This document shows, one piece after another, positions 44,208 to 52,416 of a stretch of DNA of 64,000 nt (positions within the stretch are counted from its first letter, which is position 1; each line of letters starts with the position of its first letter). A program made the position numbers and the translations under genes. Source of the DNA: Rhodanobacter sp. FDAARGOS 1247 (lineage in GTDB: Bacteria > Pseudomonadota > Gammaproteobacteria > Xanthomonadales > Rhodanobacteraceae). A model generated the notes under the pieces. The model was not told the origin of the DNA. It saw only the letters and a program-made list of their open reading frames with translations, and did no database searches. The DNA lies in contig NZ_CP069535.1 in the NCBI RefSeq assembly GCF_016889805.1, positions 3,348,001 to 3,412,000 on the forward strand. Direction: 5' to 3'.

Positions 44208-45275
44208 TCAGTGCCCGTGGTCGTGGTCGTGCCACCTGCCCCAGTGCAACTTGACGCGCGTGCTGACGTAGACGTCGCCCGGGTCGGCCGGCACCTGGGT
44301 GAAGTGCTTGCGCCCGAAGTACAGGCGGGTGCCGTCGGCAGACAATGTGGCGCGGGTTTCCGCCCCATCCAGCGTGTTGACGGCAGTGTTCTCGATCGGA
44401 CCTTGCACCGTCCAAGGCGAAGCGGTGTCCGGGCGCGTGGCATACCAGATGTCCTGGTTGCGCGGATCGGCGCTGGCGCGGTTGCTGCTGAACACGATTT
44501 CCAGCCCGTCGCGGCGCACGTTCGGCATCAGGTCCGCGGCGTCGGTACTCAGCTCGGCCACGCGCACGCCGGGCCCGAAGCTGCCGTCGGCACGCTGGCG
44601 ACTGACGTAGATGTCATGGCTCTTGCTGTCCGGATAGCCGTCGCTGGAGAAGTACAGGAAGGTACCTTCGCGCGTCTCCACCACCGACGGGCTGTATTCC
44701 GAACCCCTGGTGTTCGGGCCGCCGTCCGCATAGCCGCCCAGGTCCACCGGTGTCGCCCAACCCGGTTGGCGATGCGCCGGGCCACGGCCATGGAAGTCCG
44801 CATGGCCGCGCATACCCCACGGCGGGCCCCAGCCGTGCGCCGGGGTTTCGCGGGTCAGGAAGATGTCGCCGGCCGGCGGGCTGCCGGCTGGCGGGGGCGG
44901 CATCGCCTTGCACCCGGTGCAATCCTCGGCGTTCTGCCGCGAGCTGACGAACAGCAGCCAGCCGCCGGGCAGCGGCGTGGGGCAATAGTCGGCGGCGGTG
45001 GGGGAATTCGCCGGCTCACCGAGATTGGTGACGTCGTCCCAGCTGTGCATCGCGGCATTCCAGGTCGCGTGCCAGTTGTCCAGGCCGCCGTTGCGGGTGG
45101 ACATGAAGTACAGGTTCCGCCCGTTCGGCGATTCGATCGGGCAGCCTTCGGCGGCTGCCGTGTTGATCCCGGGTGCGGGCACCGCGTTGCTCCACGCGCC
45201 GTAATCGCCGGCGTAGACATGGGCCGACAGGACGACGGCGATGGCCAGTGCGCATTGTTGGTACTTGCGGTTCAT
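44208..45275 (-). CDS. Secreted PD40/WD40-like beta-propeller protein
   Basis: 355 residues with signal peptide (MNRKYQQCALAIAVVLSAHVYAG). Repeated TolB/PD40 strands: SPNGRNLYFMSTRNGGLDNWH, PGGWLLFVSSRQN, EGTFLYFSSDGYPDSKSHDIYVSRQ, RRDGLEIVFSSNRASADPRNQDIWY and SADGTRLYFGRKH, spaced as propeller blades. One insert has a CTGCK motif. It ends in a His-rich tail (WGRWHDHDHGH) that could bind metal. Function unknown; such proteins usually scaffold or bind ligands in the periplasm. GGAG site before the ATG. The next gene downstream is 152 bp away. Confidence 0.78.
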   Translation of the reverse strand: MNRKYQQCALAIAVVLSAHVYAGDYGAWSNAVPAPGINTAAAEGCPIESPNGRNLYFMSTRNGGLDNWHATWNAAMHSWDDVTNLGEPANSPTAADYCPTPLPGGWLLFVSSRQNAEDCTGCKAMPPPPAGSPPAGDIFLTRETPAHGWGPPWGMRGHADFHGRGPAHRQPGWATPVDLGGYADGGPNTRGSEYSPSVVETREGTFLYFSSDGYPDSKSHDIYVSRQRADGSFGPGVRVAELSTDAADLMPNVRRDGLEIVFSSNRASADPRNQDIWYATRPDTASPWTVQGPIENTAVNTLDGAETRATLSADGTRLYFGRKHFTQVPADPGDVYVSTRVKLHWGRWHDHDHGH

Positions 45276-45319
45276 GCGTATCTCCTTGCATGTGGTGTGG
45301 ACAACAGCGGAAAGAGCCC

Positions 45320-45646
45320 TCAGCGGACGGGCCGCACCATGGCGACGAGGCGTGGTTCGCCTTGCGCAACCGGCCGCATCACGACCTGCACGCGATCGAC
45401 GCCGCGTCGTTGGCAGGCGCGACCGATCCCGGCCATCAGTCGTTCGCGTGCGGCGTAGACTTGGCCGAAGTTGTGCAGGCCGGTCCATGCCCCGGCTTGG
45501 CGCTGGGTCGGCAGGCGAGGCGACGCGCAATCGGCGACGAACCCGGTGACCCGGACCGAGAGCAGCGTCGTCACGCCGTCCTGGGCGAAGGCAGGTGCGG
45601 TGCACACCGCGAACAGGGCGGCGATGAAGCAGATGAGGCCGTTCAT
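45320..45646 (-). CDS. Small secreted protein of unknown function
   Basis: 108 residues starting MNGLICFIAALFAVCTAPAFAQDG (signal peptide). The mature part has two Cys (ADCASPR and RACQRRG), probably a disulphide, and ends in basic strands (VQVVMRPVAQGEPRLVAMVRPVR). Not recognised. It has a GGAG site, lies 44 bp upstream of the propeller gene on the same strand, and is divergent from the CadC-type regulator, so the three may form one regulated unit. Confidence 0.6.
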   Translation of the reverse strand: MNGLICFIAALFAVCTAPAFAQDGVTTLLSVRVTGFVADCASPRLPTQRQAGAWTGLHNFGQVYAARERLMAGIGRACQRRGVDRVQVVMRPVAQGEPRLVAMVRPVR

Positions 45647-45828
45647 GGCGATCTCCTCGATGGCGCGCCCGGCGGGTGCCGGTGTGCTCAGCTTCGGAGA
45701 CGCAGCGCCACGGGTCTTGAGGCCGCCGCTGGGGAAGTACTGGACATTGCTTGGATTCCTTGGGAAAACATTGGGGCCGCCCCGCAGCGCAGGTTTTCGT
45801 CCACCCACGTGCACCGCCACAGGACGCC

Positions 45829-47781
45829 ATGGACCCGTCAACACCCGCCCTGCTCGCCTTCGACGAATCCGCGATCGACTTCGCGGGTCGGCGGCTGCTG
45901 CGCGACGGCATCGAGCAGCCGCTGGAGCCCAAGGCCTTCGCCGTGCTGGCGCTGCTCGCCGGTACGCCTGGCCGGGTCTTCACCCGCGACGAGATCCTCG
46001 ACGCCGTCTGGGGCCACCGCCACGTCACCCCGGGGGTGCTGAACCGGTTGATGACCCTGCTGCGGCATGCGCTCGGCGAGGACGCGAAAGCGGCGCGCTA
46101 CCTGCACACCGTGCATGGCGTGGGATACCGCTTCGATCTACCCGAACCCGCGCCCGGCGCGTCGCCGCAAGTCATGCAGGCATCCGCACCGGAAGCGCCG
46201 ACGGCGACGGCACTTCCGCCCCGCGCCCCCGGGCGACGCGCCAGCGATCGGCGCGCCATGCCGCGCGCGACGCTGTGGTTGCTGCCGCTGCTGGCGCTGC
46301 TCGCCTTCGCCGGCTGGACATGGTGGCCGCGTACGCCGCCCGTGCCGAAGTCGGCGCCGGCACGCGGCATCGCCGTGCTGCCCCTGGTCAACGCCAGCAA
46401 CGATGCGCAACAGCGGTATTTCTCCGACGGCCTGTCGGAAAACCTGATCGACGCGCTGTCCCGCTTCAAGGGGCTGAAGGTGATCGGTCGCACCTCGGCC
46501 TTCCAGTTCCGCGACAGCAAGGACGACAGCGCGACGATCGGCCGCAAGCTGGGCGTGTCCTATCTGCTCGCCGGCAGCGTGCAACGCGCCGGCGACGTCG
46601 TGCGCATCAACGCATCACTGACCCGGGCCGCCGACGGCAGCACGCTGTGGGTCGAGCATTACGACCGCCCGTACCGGAACCTGTTCGCCCTGCAGGACGA
46701 GATCGCCCAGGCCGTTGCCGGTGCGCTGCAGGTGAAGCTGCTGCCGACCGAGGCAGCCGCGAAGCCGAACGACCGGCCGCCCGGCGGCAGCATCGATGCC
46801 TATAACGCCTACCTGCAAGGCTTGCAGCAGGGGTACGACCAGGATTACCCCAAGGCTGCCGAGTACATGACCCGGGCCGTGCAACTCGACCCGGACTACG
46901 CGGTGGCATGGGCCTACCTGTCGGGATCGTGGAGTACCGTCGCCACATTCTGGAACGAGCCCCCCGCGGTTGCCCTCGAGCAGATGCGCAAGGCGCGCCT
47001 CGCGGCGGACAAGGCGCTGCAACTGGCACCCGGGCTGGGCCCGGCCCACGCGGCTCGCGCCTACCTGCAGTTCTACAGTTTCGATGCCCCGGGCGCGCTG
47101 GCCGGGTGCCGCCGTGCCGTGCAGCTGGCGCCTGACGATGGCACGGTCCTCAATGGCTGCAGCTTTGTGCTGGCCGGCAATGGGAGACTGGGGGAGGCGA
47201 TCCGGCTGCGGGAGCACCTCCTTTCGATCGAGCCGCTCTACAACGTCAACGATTTCGAATACGCGAAACTGCTGATGGCGACCGGCCGGCTGGACGAGGC
47301 GGCGAAGTACCTCCACATCGCCGAAGGCCTGTCGCAGCCAGAATCATCCTTGCCACGCCAGTTCATGCTTGTCGCGATCGCGCGCGGCGACGTGAAGGCC
47401 GCGCAGGATGCTGCCCGAAGCCGGCCTTCGCCGTGGCGGGAGATGGATCTGGCGATTGCAACGCAGCTCTCCCCGGATCGCGCAGCGGCGGATGCCGCGC
47501 TGGCGAAGGTCCTCGCCGACAATATCTGGGCGAAAACTAGCCCCTACGCCGTGGCGCAGGCCTATGCGCTGCGAGGCGACGTGGACAAGACCATGGAGTG
47601 GCTGGAACGCGCGCCGGCCCGCCACATCTTTTTCATGCTGGCCGACCCGATCATCCTGCGCTTCCGCGACGACCCGCGCCTGATCGCGTTCTGCCGGAAG
47701 ACCGGCCTGTCACCGCCAAACGAAAGCGAAGCGCTGGGCATCGACCAGATCCGCGCCGCAAACGGGGCGCAGCGTCGTTGA
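45829..47781 (+). CDS. CadC-type transmembrane transcriptional regulator with TPR
   Basis: 650 residues. N-terminal OmpR-type winged helix (about 8-105: EPKAFAVLALLAGTPGRVFTRDEILDAVWG to TVHGVGYRF), one transmembrane helix near 144-163 (ATLWLLPLLALLAFAGW), then a TolB-N/adenylate-cyclase-linked domain (IAVLPLVNASNDAQQRYFSDGLSENLIDALSRFKGLKVIGRTSAFQF) and a C-terminal TPR array (about 320-620). It binds DNA from the inner membrane and senses something in the periplasm. I start at MDPSTPALLA; the frame opens 26 codons earlier. The divergent secreted genes are its likely targets. Confidence 0.86.
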   Translation: MDPSTPALLAFDESAIDFAGRRLLRDGIEQPLEPKAFAVLALLAGTPGRVFTRDEILDAVWGHRHVTPGVLNRLMTLLRHALGEDAKAARYLHTVHGVGYRFDLPEPAPGASPQVMQASAPEAPTATALPPRAPGRRASDRRAMPRATLWLLPLLALLAFAGWTWWPRTPPVPKSAPARGIAVLPLVNASNDAQQRYFSDGLSENLIDALSRFKGLKVIGRTSAFQFRDSKDDSATIGRKLGVSYLLAGSVQRAGDVVRINASLTRAADGSTLWVEHYDRPYRNLFALQDEIAQAVAGALQVKLLPTEAAAKPNDRPPGGSIDAYNAYLQGLQQGYDQDYPKAAEYMTRAVQLDPDYAVAWAYLSGSWSTVATFWNEPPAVALEQMRKARLAADKALQLAPGLGPAHAARAYLQFYSFDAPGALAGCRRAVQLAPDDGTVLNGCSFVLAGNGRLGEAIRLREHLLSIEPLYNVNDFEYAKLLMATGRLDEAAKYLHIAEGLSQPESSLPRQFMLVAIARGDVKAAQDAARSRPSPWREMDLAIATQLSPDRAAADAALAKVLADNIWAKTSPYAVAQAYALRGDVDKTMEWLERAPARHIFFMLADPIILRFRDDPRLIAFCRKTGLSPPNESEALGIDQIRAANGAQRR

Positions 47782-47863
47782 GGTGTCCTGCAGGCCACGA
47801 TTCGACCCGCCGGGGTCGGCGGCGAATCCACCCGATACAATGCACGCTTTCCTGGCGGAACCG

Positions 47864-48124
47864 ATGACCATGGCCGAGCGCGAGTTCGACAACTACCTTG
47901 CCCGCTCCGGCGCCACCCTGGAAGGCTCGCGTTACGCCGCATGGCTGGCGATCACGCCACGCCGCCGCGGTTTCCCGGTGTACTACGCGATCTGCGAGAA
48001 CCGCAGTTTCCGCGACAAGGACATCGCCGAAGCCGCTGCGGCCAAGGCGCTGGCCGACATGACCGGGCTGGAGGCGGACGGCACGCCGATCTTCCCTGAC
48101 GACTACACCGGTTTCGACGACTAG
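47864..48124 (+). CDS. Small conserved cytosolic protein of unknown function
   Basis: 86 residues from MTMAEREFDNYLARSG; a second start at MHAFLAEP (47840) is possible. Mixed alpha/beta with an acidic tail (FPDDYTGFDD). No family recognised, no membrane segment. It is between the CadC-type gene and the convergent HAD gene and looks like real coding sequence by its codon use. Confidence 0.6.
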   Translation: MTMAEREFDNYLARSGATLEGSRYAAWLAITPRRRGFPVYYAICENRSFRDKDIAEAAAAKALADMTGLEADGTPIFPDDYTGFDD

Positions 48125-48170
48125 GCGCGCGGGGACTGCTTGCGATGGTGGACGGCGGGCGGTGCCCGCC

Positions 48171-48890
48171 CTACGCCGCAGCAGCCAGTGCGCGCAGCCG
48201 TTCCACCGCCGCGGGGATCGCTGCGGGCGCGTCCACCGTCAGCATGCGCGGCTCGTCGGCGGCCAGGCCGTTCTCCAGTTCGTGCGCCCAGGTCACGTGG
48301 TAGGGCAGGTGCACGCCCCAGCCGCCCAGGCGCAGCACCGGCTCGATGTCCGAGCGCAGCGAGTTGCCGACCATCGCGAACTGCGCCGGTTGCAGGTCGA
48401 ACTCGCCCAGCACGCGCCGATAGGTGGCGGCGTTCTTCTCCGACACGATCTCGATGCGGCGGAACAGGTCGGCCAGGCCGGACTGCGCCACCTTCTTCTC
48501 CTGGTGGAACAGGTCGCCCTTGGTGATCAGCACCACGTCGTGGTACGCGGCCACCGCCTCGACCGCCTCGCGGATGCCCGGCAACAGCTCCACCGGATGC
48601 TGCAGCACGCTCTTGCCCAACTCGACGATGCGGTGGATGTCGGCGGCGCTGATGCGGCTGTCGCTGAGCGCGATCGCGGTTTCCACCATCGACAGCGCCA
48701 TGCCTTTCGCACCGTAGCCGAACAGCTGCAGGTTGCGCTGTTCGGTGGCCAGCATGGTGTCGTGCACGCGCTGGTCGCCCAGGTCCACGTAGCGGCCCAC
48801 GATCGCGGCGAACGCGTCGTTCGCCTCGCGGTAGTAGCCCTCGCTGTGCCACAGCGTGTCGTCGCCATCGAAGCCGATCAGTTGCAGCAT
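48171..48890 (-). CDS. HAD-superfamily hydrolase
   Basis: 239 residues. HAD motif I FDGDDTLWHSEG (Asp8, Asp10), motif II VLITKGD, motif III Lys in VSEKN and motif IV MVGNSLRSDIEP. A phosphatase of unknown substrate; the DDTLW form is common in the YjjG-like/GS1 branch. Last gene of a three-gene set (YciI-like, DUF6630-like, HAD) on the minus strand. Confidence 0.83.
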   Translation of the reverse strand: MLQLIGFDGDDTLWHSEGYYREANDAFAAIVGRYVDLGDQRVHDTMLATEQRNLQLFGYGAKGMALSMVETAIALSDSRISAADIHRIVELGKSVLQHPVELLPGIREAVEAVAAYHDVVLITKGDLFHQEKKVAQSGLADLFRRIEIVSEKNAATYRRVLGEFDLQPAQFAMVGNSLRSDIEPVLRLGGWGVHLPYHVTWAHELENGLAADEPRMLTVDAPAAIPAAVERLRALAAAA

Positions 48891-48916
48891 GCCTGTTCCG
48901 TTCCTTTCTGCGCCGC

Positions 48917-49438
48917 TCAGCCGAAGTCGCTGCCCAGGCGCAGGTTGATGTGCAGCGCCGTGGCCAGTTCGCGCATCGGCTCGTTGTCGCGGCTCAGCGT
49001 GATCCAGCCGGCATGCGAGTCGTCGTCGGTTTCCCAGGTCCACAAGGTGTAGCCGGCTTCGGCCAGGCGGTCGTAGGCGATGCCGAGCAGGCTGCCCGCA
49101 TCGGCATCGTCGAAATAGTCGTCGTCGTCCGGGTCGCCGTTCCAGTCGATCGACAGGTTCCAGCGCGCGCTGAGTTCGTCCAGCGCCTGCACCAGCGAAC
49201 GCAGGTCGTCCTCGGCGATCATGAAGCCCGCGCGCCAGTCGATCACCCGGGCCACCAGCTCGACCGGTTCGGACTCGTCGCCATCGGCGACCGCCTCGCG
49301 ATAGGCGGTGAACTGCTGCAGCGCGGAGTCTTCGTCGCCCGGGTTGATCAGCAACAAGAGCTGCCACACCAGCGCCTCGACCGAATCGTCTTCGTCGTCG
49401 AAGTCGCGGTCGTCCTCGAAATCGTCGTCGTCGCGCAT
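48917..49438 (-). CDS. Acidic protein, probably DUF6630 family
   Basis: 173 residues, very acidic at the N-terminus (MRDDDDFEDDRDFDDEDD) and again near 105-115. The body is helical (EALVWQLLLLINPGDEDSALQQFTAYREAV), with a beta-rich end (YTLWTWETDDDSHAGWITLSRDNEPM). The INPGDED motif suggests DUF6630; I am not certain. Function unknown. It starts 2 bp after the YciI-like gene and is followed by the HAD gene 26 bp on. Confidence 0.68.
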   Translation of the reverse strand: MRDDDDFEDDRDFDDEDDSVEALVWQLLLLINPGDEDSALQQFTAYREAVADGDESEPVELVARVIDWRAGFMIAEDDLRSLVQALDELSARWNLSIDWNGDPDDDDYFDDADAGSLLGIAYDRLAEAGYTLWTWETDDDSHAGWITLSRDNEPMRELATALHINLRLGSDFG

Positions 49439-49440
49439 GC

Positions 49441-49815
49441 TCAGGCGCCCACGCGCTGGCGCACCGCATCCATGTCGCGGATCGGGCGGATCTCGATCGC
49501 GCCGGTGCGTGACCACGGGAAGTTCGAGGCGATGCGCACCGCCTCGTCCATGTCGGCCGCCTCGATCAGGTTGAAGCCGCCCAGGTATTCCTTGGTTTCG
49601 GCGTACGGCCCGTCGACCACGCTGGTGCGGCCGTCGCGCACGCGCACGGTGCGCGCGGTCGCCGGCGCTTCCAGTTGCTGCGAATCGTGCAGCTTCCCGT
49701 TGGCGCGCAAGGCGTCGGCCTTGACGAAGCAGCCGTGCATCAGGGTATCGAACTCGCCTTCGGGCAGTGCGTCCAGCAAGGCGTCGTCGCAGTAGATCAT
49801 CACGAGGTATTTCAT
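49441..49815 (-). CDS. YciI-like (DGPF-domain) protein
   Basis: 124 residues. MKYLVMIYCDDALLDALP, then VRVRDGRTSVVDGPYAETKEYLGGFNLIEAADMDEAVRIASNFPW and a closing IEIRPIRDM, which is the DGPF/PhnB-like YCII pattern (VTDGPFAETKE). Ferredoxin-like dimer with no known catalysis; relatives are often beside ECF sigma factors, which is not so here. First gene of the set leading to the HAD hydrolase. Confidence 0.85.
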   Translation of the reverse strand: MKYLVMIYCDDALLDALPEGEFDTLMHGCFVKADALRANGKLHDSQQLEAPATARTVRVRDGRTSVVDGPYAETKEYLGGFNLIEAADMDEAVRIASNFPWSRTGAIEIRPIRDMDAVRQRVGA

Positions 49816-49879
49816 GGCGTCCTCGGCGGGAAGGTTCACGGAACCATGGAGAGGCGGGGCGAAGGTGGATAATGCCGCA

Positions 49880-50452
49880 ATGAGCACCGCCCACGATACC
49901 TCCAGCGCCCTGTCCTGCCGGCCCATCGCGTTCGTGCGTTCGCCGTATGCGCGACGCATCGACGCGCCGCACCAGTCCACCGTGGTGGCCGGCACCGAAA
50001 CGCAGTCGGCGGCCGAGGCCACGATCGAATTCGTGGCGGACTTCCCCGTGGCGGCCTATCGCGACCTGACCGGCTTCGAGCGGATCTGGCTGGTGTTCGC
50101 CTTCCATCGCAGCGAAGGCTGGAAGGCCGAGGTGCGCCCGCCCCGGGGCGGCGGCAAGCGCAGCGTGCTGGCCACGCGTTCGCCGCACCGACCGAATGCG
50201 ATCGGCCTGTCGGCGGTGGAACTGGTCGCGGTGGGCGATGGCGCGCTGCAGGTGCGCGGCGTCGACCTGCTCGACGGCACGCCGATCCTCGACATCAAGC
50301 CCTACGTGCCCTACGCCGACGCCTTCCCGGCCGCGCGTGCCGGCTGGATCGACGCGATCGACGCCAGCCAGGGCCGGCACTCCGCCCCCGGCCCGCGCAA
50401 GCCGCGCGCGAAGACGGCCCGCGGCGACAAGGACGCGCTCAGCGGATCATGA
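49880..50452 (+). CDS. trmO: tRNA m6t6A37 methyltransferase TrmO
   Basis: 190 residues of the TsaA/TrmO family, which methylates N6-threonylcarbamoyladenosine at position 37 of tRNA-Thr using SAM in a beta-barrel fold. Family motifs: PIAFVRSPYARRIDAPHQS, GFERIWLVFAFH, RSVLATRSPHRPNAIGLSAVELV and DLLDGTPILDIKPYVPYADAF. A basic tail (PGPRKPRAKTARGDK) is typical of short forms without the C-terminal extension. It overlaps the convergent downstream gene by 6 bp. Confidence 0.9.
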   Translation: MSTAHDTSSALSCRPIAFVRSPYARRIDAPHQSTVVAGTETQSAAEATIEFVADFPVAAYRDLTGFERIWLVFAFHRSEGWKAEVRPPRGGGKRSVLATRSPHRPNAIGLSAVELVAVGDGALQVRGVDLLDGTPILDIKPYVPYADAFPAARAGWIDAIDASQGRHSAPGPRKPRAKTARGDKDALSGS

Positions 50453-50692
50453 GCAGCTGCCGCAGCAGGTGCTGCCGCCGCTGACGTGGATCTGCCGCGG
50501 TTCGGACACGCGGCTGGCCTGGTAGCCCGCTTCCTGCAGCGCGCTGATGACCTGGCCGGACGTCAGTTGCGCCGACACGTCGATCTGTCCCGCGGCGACA
50601 TCGCCGGTGACTTTCGCGTTGGCGTCAAGGGCCCGCAGGATGGCGGCGATGGCGCCGGTGTCACCGGCAAGATCCTTCACTTCGAACAGCAT
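50447..50692 (-). CDS. HMA-like small protein lacking the usual CxxC
   Basis: 81 residues with the beta-alpha-beta outline of a heavy-metal-associated domain (MLFEVKDLAG, AAILRALDANAKVTGDVAAGQIDVSA, VISALQEAGYQAS), but the metal-binding GMTCxxC turn is replaced by DLAGDTGAI. The C-terminal tail STCCGSCS has three Cys and may take over metal or redox binding. GGAG site before MLFEVK. Its 3' end overlaps trmO. Confidence 0.65.
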   Translation of the reverse strand: MLFEVKDLAGDTGAIAAILRALDANAKVTGDVAAGQIDVSAQLTSGQVISALQEAGYQASRVSEPRQIHVSGGSTCCGSCS

Positions 50693-51066
50693 CGGTACAG
50701 TCTCCAGGACAGGCGGCGGGACATCCGCCATCGGCCATATTGCCGACCCTTCGGGCCAGCCGCCCTGATCCCGGTCAGGCCGGTCCGAAACTGTGAGACC
50801 GGGCCTGGCTACCTTGCGCGAGCTGTCGCGAGTCCTTCGTCGCCGGCGCCCGACGCACCTGGCAGTGGTCGGTTCAAACCTTTGCCGCGCCCGGCCCCGC
50901 CTGGCGCGGCTTTTTTTGATCGCGGGTCCCGGCGAATCGGCTCCGTGCCAGCTGCCGCGATGCGCCGGCTCCCCCGCCACCGTGCTGCGTGCACTGATTC
51001 GGGGTTCACACGGGCTGCAGCATGATGCCGGCAAGGCATACGCCAGCCCAATCGTGGAGGCATCCC
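50693..51066. other. Gene-free 374 bp with structured elements
   Basis: No protein gene is apparent. A 10-bp stem-loop with one bulged base lies at 50776-50807 (CAGGCCGGTC against GACCGGGCCTG). It is followed about 75 bp later by a textbook terminator on the plus strand (50884-50917) that is upstream of, not after, the META gene. A stretch of about 140 bp ending in that terminator could therefore be a small RNA gene. A TTCAAAC loop at about 50873 is not flanked by pairing stems, so it is not a tRNA. Confidence 0.45.
50884..50917 (+). terminator. Rho-independent terminator with no protein gene before it
   Basis: GCCGCGCC, 11-nt loop, GGCGCGGC, then seven T. A perfect 8-bp GC stem. The nearest plus-strand gene upstream is trmO, ending 430 bp away, so it either ends a long trmO transcript or an unannotated RNA. 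Confidence 0.8.
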
Positions 51067-51870
51067 ATGAAAATCCTGCTCTGGTCATCGCTGTTGCCCC
51101 TGACGCTCGCCGCCTGCAGTCCGTCCCATGCACCGGACCCGGCGGCAGCGGCGCCCGTGGCCACGACGGCACCGGCCCTGGGCGGCCATCACTGGCAGTT
51201 GCACGATGCCGTCGATGGCAACAACCAGCGCCTGGACGGGCTGTTCGACGGTTCCGGCAAACCCCTGCAACTGGACTTCACCGACGATCGCATCAGCGTC
51301 AGCCATGCCTGCAACGGCATCGGCGGCAGCTACAAGATCGTCGATGGCCACCTGCTCACCGGGCCGCTGATGCAGACCATGATGGCCTGCGCCGATCCCG
51401 TCCTCATGCAGCGCGAGAAGACCATCAAGCACGTGCTTGGGGCGAAGCCCGCGCTGATCACATCCAGCGCCGATGGCCAGACCCTGCTCAGCCTGGCCGC
51501 CGCCGACGGGACCACGCTGACCTTCGCCGGCCAGCCCACCGCCGAACAGCGCTACGGGGGTCCCGGCACGATCGAGTTCCTGGAGGTCGCGGCCGAACCG
51601 GTCAGCTGCCAGCATCCGCTGCCGCCGGCGAACAACTGCCTCCAGGTTCGCCAGCTGCATTACGACGACCAGGGTTTGCGGGTGGGCGATGCCGGCCCAT
51701 GGCAACCGCTGGCGCAGCCGATCGAAGGCTACGAACACCAGCCCGGGGTGCGCAACGTGCTGCGGGTCAAGCGCTACGCATGGCCAAACCCGCCGGCCGG
51801 CGCAGCGTCGAGCGCCTATGTGCTGGACATGGTGGTGGAAAGCGGAACGGCGACCCCTGACGCGAAATAG
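51067..51870 (+). CDS. META/DUF4377-domain lipoprotein
   Basis: 267 residues. Lipobox at LTLAACSP (Cys17). A META domain (about 40-155: GHHWQLHDAVDGNNQRLDGLF, SHACNGIGGSYKI, MMACADPVLMQRE) as in HslJ, then a DUF4377 domain (about 165-260: YGGPGTIEFLEVAAEPVSCQHPLPPANNCLQVRQ). META-DUF4377 lipoproteins are envelope proteins linked with stress or heat-shock; function unproven. Most likely outer-membrane anchored since residue +2 after Cys is not Asp. Confidence 0.87.
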   Translation: MKILLWSSLLPLTLAACSPSHAPDPAAAAPVATTAPALGGHHWQLHDAVDGNNQRLDGLFDGSGKPLQLDFTDDRISVSHACNGIGGSYKIVDGHLLTGPLMQTMMACADPVLMQREKTIKHVLGAKPALITSSADGQTLLSLAAADGTTLTFAGQPTAEQRYGGPGTIEFLEVAAEPVSCQHPLPPANNCLQVRQLHYDDQGLRVGDAGPWQPLAQPIEGYEHQPGVRNVLRVKRYAWPNPPAGAASSAYVLDMVVESGTATPDAK

Positions 51871-51893
51871 CCGCCGTCACGACCGCCTTCGCT

Positions 51894-52274
51894 TCACCGC
51901 CGGGCGCCAAGCAGCCCGACGTGGTAGCCGGCGGCACGCAGCCTGGCGGTGGCCTTCGCGTTCAGCACCAGCAGCACGATCAGGCTCACCAGCGGCACGA
52001 ACATCAGCACCAGCAGGATCACCCGGCTGGCCATCGAGAAACCCATGCCGGTGCACAGCTTGAACGTGCCCACCAGCGCGGCGCAGACCACCAGCACCAG
52101 CAGCAACGCGGCGAACAGGCCAAGCACGCCCTGCAAGGCGATGGCGGCGAAGTAGCCGAGGATCGCGTAGATGATCAGCCTCTGCGCGCTGGCCACCTGC
52201 TCGATGCCCGCGTCCGCCACGAAGGGTTCGGCCACGACGGCCTGCGGTGCCTGATACGGATTCTGCATGGTCAT
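51894..52274 (-). CDS. Small inner-membrane protein of unknown function
   Basis: 126 residues. A polar N-terminus (MTMQNPYQAPQAVVAEP) as in many small NPYQAP membrane proteins, then three hydrophobic helices, two packed close (RLIIYAILGYFAAIALQGVLGLFAALLLVLVVCAALVGTF) and one later (VILLVLMFVPLVSLIVLLVL). The last 15 residues are basic. No catalytic motif. MQNPYQ (52268) is an alternative start. Confidence 0.66.
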   Translation of the reverse strand: MTMQNPYQAPQAVVAEPFVADAGIEQVASAQRLIIYAILGYFAAIALQGVLGLFAALLLVLVVCAALVGTFKLCTGMGFSMASRVILLVLMFVPLVSLIVLLVLNAKATARLRAAGYHVGLLGARR

Positions 52275-52416
52275 TCGGTTCCCCTGTGGATGTGTCGAAG
52301 TGGTGCCCGCCCGCTTGGGTCGCAGTATGCCCGAGCGCGCGCCACCCCACCGGAAAGGAAAAGGCCGCCCGGTGCGATCCGGACGGCCAATTCCTGATCA
52401 GCGGTGCGAGCGCGAA

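Noticed and set aside
50860..50890. A GGTTCAAACC stretch like the T-arm of a tRNA
   Set aside because: The five bases on either side of the TTCAAAC loop do not pair, and no anticodon arm or acceptor stem can be drawn around it.
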